NCBI GenBank assembly: GCA_017591395.1
Contig: WEDG01004604.1
Span: forward strand, 1 to 64,000
DNA from: Schistocephalus solidus
Lineage: Eukaryota > Platyhelminthes > Cestoda > Diphyllobothriidea > Diphyllobothriidae
Reading direction: 5' to 3'
Length of the DNA stretch: 64,000 nt
Shown here: positions 58,201 through 64,000 of the stretch, piece by piece
Numbering within the stretch: the first letter of the stretch is position 1
Layout of the letters: each line of letters starts with the position of its first letter
The notes under the pieces: model-generated
Seen by the model: the letters and a program-made list of their open reading frames with translations, nothing else
What the model was told of the DNA's origin: nothing
The model's database searches: none
Made by a program: the position numbers and the translations under genes

Positions 58201-59084
58201 ATGCTGCCAGCTAAAAAAAATTATTAATGAGAATCCTGTGAACAGTAAATTTCGCTAAACTGACTGAGTAAATCTAAAACACGAACTTGTTCCTTGCTAG
58301 GAGGCTAAAGAGGTGTTACTGAAAGGTTTAATCTGATTGGCGGACCACCAAAATACCCCATATCTTAGTGCTGGTTGAGACAGCCGTTAGACCGCGCGAG
58401 AACGGACAGGTAACAGAAGGAAATTATGCACCATGCTGCACACCATAACGAACGTTAGAATACAAAAACCGAGTACGAAACGAAATCTCGTGGAAAATTT
58501 TTCCCGTAAACACGGTCAGTCTCTCCCCCCTTCAAAAACTCTTAGTCTGCACGTACACGTTCTTCCAAATCCCAATCAATCCCGCCGGCATGTGAGTACA
58601 GTAAGGTAGTCTTTAAGGCTGACCGACGGAATCCTCCTTCTGCACTTGCAACAGCAGAGCCGTTCCTTCAGTGAAGCAGTAAGTGGAGAACAGTGAGCGT
58701 CAAATGTGAGCCTTCTAATAAGGTTGCCCGCACACATACGCGCAAAGGGGACGGACTGATGAGGGTGGGATGGTCACGTGGACTGATCTGAAGTCATACC
58801 TCTTTTGTAAGTGAAGTAGTGATTACATTTTCACCTATCCGCAGACCCTGAAGGCGCTCCAGGATGCAATACGTGCGCACAAAGAAGTCCGGAGGCACGC
58901 GGTTCAAGGAACCATCAATTTTACGACGTCGCGACCAGATATTCCGCGTCTCCTCTAAGGTCATGGGTTCAAGCGCAATGGAGCGCGTGCGACCGGGTCG
59001 CATGGTACTTGTGGGGCTGTGCACCTGGGACATGGATGGCGAGGTGGCGGAGGACATATCCTGCGGAGAGCAGACTTTCAGAAA
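52289..59084 (-). CDS. PHKA: Phosphorylase b kinase regulatory subunit alpha, last three exons (partial)
   Basis: Minus-strand exons are 59084-58800, 54344-54135 and 52588-52289, all starting and ending on codon boundaries with GT-AG introns (4.5 and 1.5 kb). They encode 264 residues. Landmarks: WSRRRKIDGSLNRVPPDFF in the first, MTKEELKFALAVESFINTVP then PEYRQLLVEA in the second, FYDTPPAGRFGTMAYMVRA in the third. These match the C-terminus of animal PHKA rather than PHKB (GRFGTM signature). The subunit regulates glycogen phosphorylase kinase. The protein ends in CAVA, a CAAX prenylation box as in vertebrate alpha subunits. The first exon also holds a Ser/Thr/Arg-rich segment (RPGRTRSIAL) that fits the phospho-regulated region; an in-frame alternative acceptor would start it at 59060. 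Earlier exons are not seen up to 64000. Confidence 0.92.
56170..56204. repeat. Perfect 17-bp-arm palindrome with one central base
   Basis: GTGCCCTATCTCATGAA is followed by A and then by its exact reverse complement. It lies in the PHKA intron. Confidence 0.95.
56565..56640 (-). mobile_element. SINE-B hammerhead fragment, antisense
   Basis: The minus strand has GGGTATGACTGA / CTGATGA / TGTTC-AATG-AGTGATAAA / TGATCATT / CCAGTC. The core CTGATGA and the palindromic stem III (here ATGATCAT) are kept. Stem II and GAAA are damaged. Confidence 0.65.
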
Positions 59085-59615
59085 CTGTAGGGGGCGAGGG
59101 AGGAGAGAACACAGAAGTCAGGAGGGGTAGAAAAGCAAATAAACAGAGAAAACGACCTAATGTACCCCCGCGACTCAGATTATCACTTCCTGCTCAGGGC
59201 GATGTGAGTGTGGTTGTAGTCACAGAGAAGAGTTGTACAACGTCACAACTGAGATAATTCGTAAAGATTTTGGCGAGTACATGGAAATCTAACGGGCAGG
59301 CGAACTTACGCTGCACTGCTAAATGGTGGGGGAAAGGGGTAGGATTTTAGGCTTTGTTTGAACGGTAAATAAGTAGAAAAATGACGAAAATAGGGATAAA
59401 TTGTGATGGTGATTCCTAGACTGCAAACCATCGTCAGCCAAGCATGTCCCCACACCATGGTTGAATGACCCAGAATTAAAATGAGACACTTCTTCTGCAT
59501 CACTAACCCTCGTTATACGACCGACATCTGAAGTTTCCAAGATTGTGTCCGACAATATCGGGTAATGTCTGCTTGGATGACCAACAACGCTCGTCATGCC
59601 TTAGTACTGCCATAA
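59085..59615. other. PHKA upstream intron, no exon seen
   Basis: A weak antisense SINE-B ribozyme remnant (CTGACGA) lies near 59425-59450. No further PHKA exon was found. Confidence 0.35.
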
Positions 59616-59619
59616 CACC

Positions 59620-59850
59620 CACCAGACATGGGAGGGGGTGGCGGCACGCCTAGGTGCTCGTTTATGCCGTACCAGCCCACTAGGCTCGATCCCGCCTGCC
59701 GTATTCTTGACTGTCACGACACCGAGCCGAGGCGGGTGAGTGGAGAGAGGGTGCGGTAGATGCTGTGCAAGTGTACTAGCACTATAAGCGAACTGACAGA
59801 AACTCACTGCACCTACGCCGACCCTGCTGCGGGACACACGGTGAACTTCG
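59620..59850 (+). mobile_element. SINE-A copy, sense, partial
   Basis: Shares GGCGGCACGCCTAGG, TCACGACACCGAGC, GGGTGCGGTAGATGCTGTGC and GCGGGACACACGGTGAAC with the family. The head is missing. Confidence 0.7.
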
Positions 59851-59964
59851 GCAGAAAAGACGAGCAAAGTGTGATGCAACTGCTGGTCGGACCTCAGACC
59901 GAGGTTATAAGACAACATTGGGAAAGCATTTTCCGTAATATAAGCAGGTCGGTGAACGAAGATG

Positions 59965-60325
59965 CCATGCTACATGACAGTTCGACCTTCGTGTCCGACA
60001 AGGTCCACCGTATGCTCCACAGCACGGTGGCGCAGGGATGGTGACTTGCGAGCGAATTATTTCGTAGTAGACTTGCGCTGCACCTGCCCCACTCTCTCTT
60101 CGCTGACCCATCAGGTTCCGGTGGCCAGACAGAGCCAGGAAGACCAAAGACGGGATTGGGAGCAGGTGGCTGCCACGGCGTGAGCCTGCACCAACGCGTG
60201 CCACTACACTCCCATGCGCGACATTTGTTATCGGAGCGCATCCCGCAAAATGCCTGCTGTGCCCTGATCTATCCCCCCTGTTGGTCTAACGCATCTACCA
60301 CGCGGCCCGTTTAGGATGCACTGGC
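59965..60325 (-). mobile_element. SINE-A copy, antisense, complete
   Basis: On the minus strand it runs from CCTAAACGGGCCGCGTGG (60325 side) to the GGAGCATACGGTGGACC block (near 60000). With the sense copy at 59620-59850 it forms an inverted pair about 115 bp apart. Confidence 0.75.
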
Positions 60326-60349
60326 ATGCTACATACATGAGTAGAGACG

Positions 60350-60590
60350 AAAGTACTGACAAAGCCAACGAAGAGTGGGATGAGCGATTCTGGCTTATTA
60401 GCTGTCATCAGCCAGCTACGCACAAGTCCAGGTCTGTATGACTATGGATTTCAACCCGGATTCATTGATAATTGAGCGTTCAGTAGTCCTAAGCTCTACT
60501 ATTGAGCCACATGCCTGTTATCTTTGAAGGGCTCTAGATTAAGACGCAAGACACAGCTGGAGGAGCACGTCCCGTAAACTAGTCGACGGA
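60350..60590 (-). mobile_element. SINE-B copy, antisense, with near-intact hammerhead core
   Basis: The ribozyme (about 60376-60416) reads GGCTGG / CTGATGA / CAGCT-AATA-AGCCA / GAAT / CGCTCATC / CCAC on the minus strand. Core and stem I 5' strand are intact, but stem III has diverged. A tRNA-like head (TGGCTCAATAGTAGAGCTTAGG) and part of the 3' module follow to the right. Confidence 0.7.
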
Positions 60591-60599
60591 AGTCCTTCC

Positions 60600-63500
60600 A
60601 CCGTACATACATGAGTATTTATTGACGTAGTCGAATACACTAGTTCCTCTGAGCAATAAAGTCTCACTTTTAGCAGGCGTGAAGTCAATGAAAATGAAAA
60701 GCGACGACCAGACAACAGTGGAGCCCAATTTTCGAAACGATGCCACGGGAGGGGTGAGGATTGCTTCAGTACAAAAATTACGAAACCCGAAGACCACTTA
60801 AGAAAAGCACCTTATTGGTCACTAGGCGGTGCCACAAACCAATTCTCCAGAGGGCCAATTGCATTTGAAGAGTTGGCAAATGAGGACCTCTAGCTGCACC
60901 TTGCCAGTGCAATTTGAACAAACAATAGTTTTTGCTTCTGTCAAACCGAAGTCCCGAAAGCAAAAAGTACGGCGCTAGTAATCGGACCCCCGAAACACTT
61001 ACCGCGCACTTCCTGCGCGTAAGCAAAACCTAGCCTCATGTATTCAGTTCATTGGTGTAAACTAACCAGTAGGAAAGCATGAGGCACAGAATGATACCAA
61101 AGCCTGAAAAAAAACAGTTCAATACTTCAGTAACCAATCAAGTTCCTGGTCAATACGTAATTGGCAGGGCTTGAGAATGGGATGCAAATCGGTGTCACAC
61201 ACAATTCATCCACACTACACAGGGATACAATGACGACGTGGATATACAAAGCAAAGGAGAGGAATACTATCATAGCGATGAAAAGGAAAGGAGTAAGGAA
61301 AATGCAGACTTACAGCTGAAGACTTTCGCCGACTTGCCGCTAAAATAAAAAGACGAAAATACCAATAAAAACCCATGAGAAGACGTGGGCGATTTAAAAG
61401 CAGCGCAGTGCGATCCTCCCGACGGAGACAGTGAAATGATCAGACGATCAATTGTGCTCTCATTTCGGGGCATTCACAACTGTGTTTTTGGCTTCGAAAC
61501 CCTCCCCCCACGCCCTTCAACACAGAAATTTCCCAGAATAATTATAAGCCACCGCCGAGCATTAAACAAAACCACAAGCAAGATAGAAAAGCTATCAAGG
61601 AGAGCAGTTTGCAAGTACAATTAAGAACTCAGTCGCTTACCACCGCCCCCCCCCCGGTACAACCTACACGTTCCAATGCACACAACTTCATGGCCCCAGT
61701 TTAGAACCAACGAAACAATAGAGTCAAGTGAATAGTATGCTGACACGGTTAGGCAACACTCGCAGAGACAGCGCACATTTGCGTCCACAGTGGTAAACCA
61801 TGTCCAGTTGGAGGGCAGAGTATATATTGGTAAGTGGGGGGGGGGGGGGACAAGCTTCTGCATATCTATCAGAAGGGATCAGAGGCCAACCCCGGCAAGA
61901 CAGGGCTGGCCTGCTAGCCTGAGTGCCGCCTATCCGGTGCTGTGAAGGGCGGCGGACGGGATTCAGGGAGGACTTATTACAAAAAGGACAGCCCAGCGGC
62001 TCTGACGAATGAGCAGTCGCGAATAATGCAGCAGTAGGGGCTACAAGTGTTTTTGAGCTCCACAGTGGAAGGTGATTTACATGTACAAGTCACAAGCCCC
62101 CTTCGACGTCCATCACGTGTCCACGGAATGGACGCAGCACTGGTGACCGGTGCAGCATCTGCCACATTCTCGCTCCTATCTCATCCACCTTGGCCCGATG
62201 ACAAGACGACCAGAAGTGGGGGCTGGTGCAGTAGCCGCTTAAGTTAAAGAGCCCGTCTACGAGTGCAACACACGAGGGGTAACGGGCCACTGCAAGGACT
62301 GCTCGGATCTCACACGGGTGAGGATGCAGGAAGTCTTAGGGGTCTTAACACATAGCGGACCTTTTCAGGTCACTGAATCAGGTTTCTCACAGTGCCGTTC
62401 ATCTTCGAATTTAGCTACTATAACAATTAATTCGTCCTCCATCAAACCATATCAGGCAACGTCTGACAGCAAAAAGACTATGGTCCGCGCGCTCTGGATG
62501 GACTTTCTCTGAGACTAACAGCGTACCGAGGGGCAGATTTATGTCCCCTAAAGACAGTAAGGGCTAAAATGAACTGTGCAGTTCGCTGCGGCTGCGGCCG
62601 GCAACGTTTTCCAAACACTGTGAGCTGATATCTTCTTAACGCCGACCGGGTAGAGAAGCTTTTAATTACTGATAACCGGCTCTTATCAGGCGGGCCACAG
62701 AATAGACAAGAAGACTTAAGCCGTTTGAAGACGAAGAGATCATGAAACCGAAAGTACCTGATACCCCGGCTGCTTCCATTAAATAAGGCAAACCATAATT
62801 CAGTTAAAAATGGTCATAGCAAATAGAAAGGAACAAAAACAAACACAGGAGATGAGGATAAACAGAATTGCGATGAAGGTGCTCCGTGAGACGTTGGGAG
62901 ATAGGTGAACTCCACAGTAAGTTCACCGAAAAAGAAGCAGTCAGCCATTGACGCTTGAGGCGTCGGATGAAAGATGAGACAGGCATATGAAAGAGGTGGA
63001 GAAAAAAGAAAGCGCAGAAGACCGTTTTTACAGTAGGAGTGTTCAAAAAAACATAAGGCGTACATGCTTCGCCAGGTCAAACATCATATGCACTGGAAGA
63101 AGATGACCTTCATTCGGGCTGCGCGATGTCATGCCAACAAAGAACGATATTCAGTTGTGGTATCGCAAGACAAGCGTTAATTCAATGACAATGAGCAGGA
63201 CAGAGGAAAGCGGGGGAGGGGAGCGAAGGTGATGGCGGCAGCCAGAAAGGTCTTCCGCCCAAGAGTTCTTCCTCGAAACCATAATGAGCAAAGTGCCTCC
63301 ACAATTGCCAACTTCCGCTGAAACTACCGAGGCGTTTGGCTCAGTGAAATTCACGGAAACACACAAACTGTCAGACGGCAAGTTGTCCTACTTCGAACAA
63401 CACGAGCACACGCTCACAGGAAATTAATGAGAAAACTCTTGAGTGTGCTTTTGTAAGTTTCACTTGCACGGCAAGGCCAAAGGAGCCCTAATATGCTGGA

Positions 63501-64000
63501 GATGCAAAAACTGGTGATGTTGACTAGAGTGGGACAGATAACCTGCATTTTAACCCACAGAGGCAAAAGAGGACATAACTGGATAAGGCTGCGGCTCGGG
63601 AAAATCACAATATGGATCGATCGGTCCAATACAGCTATAGGCAGAACCAAGCCATCAGAACATAACACAATTCTCTCATTGCGCAACCCGAAAGTTTAAA
63701 GCTACAAACTATACTACTAACCGTGATTCAGTAACAATAACATTTATATTTGTTGCTGAGGGCCTAGACGCAAGCCAACGTATCGATCAGCACATTCTGG
63801 TTAATGTTTAAACTTCATTGACAAGCTGCTTAAAATGTTCCAGCAATGTTTTTCGATCCCCTATTTCCGCCCCACTAAGCACCTACTCAAAAAATCTTTA
63901 GTTCGAAAACGCTTGACATGTTGCTATTTTTTTCAGTACAAATTGGGAGTTCAAAGACACATGCGTCTACGTCCATAAAATAAAGTGAATGGAATACTTT
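60600..64000. other. No gene recognised to the right edge
   Basis: Contains G/C homopolymer tracts near 61650 and 61837. PHKA exons upstream of 59084 could in principle lie here, but none with a recognisable conserved motif was found on the minus strand. Confidence 0.4.

Larger units (their letters stand above)
54345..58799 (-). other. PHKA intron of 4.5 kb
   Basis: Mostly AT-rich. It holds a 35-bp palindrome at 56170-56204, an antisense SINE-B fragment near 56565-56640 and poly-C/A tracts near 58009. No second gene is recognised inside. Confidence 0.7.

Noticed and set aside
1..64000. CRISPR arrays, bacterial operons, integrated virus
   Set aside because: No regularly spaced repeats with unique spacers, no ribosome-binding-site-driven gene runs and no viral structural genes; the gene structure is eukaryotic.

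Overview
The window looks like repeat-rich nuclear DNA of a flatworm, most likely a tapeworm (diphyllobothriid-type cestode). This is inferred from the mobile-element mix: RTE-type LINEs with a C-terminal C2H2 zinc-finger tail, several Penelope-like elements (PLEs) with GIY-YIG endonuclease domains, and tRNA-headed SINEs. The two host genes are intron-split animal genes. No sequence search was run, so the species is not fixed.

Host genes. (1) FBXO8 orthologue, + strand, six coding exons between 25131 and 29313: F-box plus Sec7-like domain, 366 codons, one GC-AG intron, and a start codon directly after a splice acceptor. (2) The last three exons of the phosphorylase kinase alpha regulatory subunit (PHKA type), - strand, 59084 down to 52289, ending in a CAAX box (CAVA). 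Its upstream exons were not found and probably lie beyond the right edge. Both genes carry SINE copies in their introns.

Mobile DNA, left to right. 690-3580 is an old antisense RTE LINE. 4480-5905 is a PLE fragment abutting a long sense RTE LINE (5917-9605). SINE-A copies follow (9969-10630), then a PLE tail (11840-12330, -), and a LINE ORF1-like relic between direct repeats (15.5-16.7 kb). 29.9-33.5 kb is a mosaic of SINE-A, PLE, RTE LINE and SINE-B. 40.1-42.85 kb is the best PLE. 43.27-44.75 kb is a SINE-B array, followed by another PLE (44.93-45.87 kb, -) and a CR1/jockey-like LINE end near 48-48.7 kb. More SINEs lie at 50.5-51.1, 56.6 and 59.6-60.6 kb.

Main discovery. The SINE-B family (unit 309-310 bp) combines a tRNA-like pol III promoter with a hammerhead ribozyme: core CTGATGA, a 5-bp stem II with AATA loop, GAAA, a palindromic minimal stem III (ATGGCCAT), and a stem I pairing across the predicted cleavage site. 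Units sit in tandem with a period equal to the distance between cleavage sites, the layout expected of retrozymes and of the schistosome Sm-alpha SINE. At least one copy (44412-44456) has an intact core and stems; others show graded decay. A degenerate hammerhead-like motif also lies at the 3' end of the best PLE, so PLE machinery is a possible (unproven) mobiliser. Other notable structures are a nearly perfect 49-bp-arm hairpin at 21423-21530, a 35-bp palindrome at 56170-56204 and a foldback element at 38137-38362.
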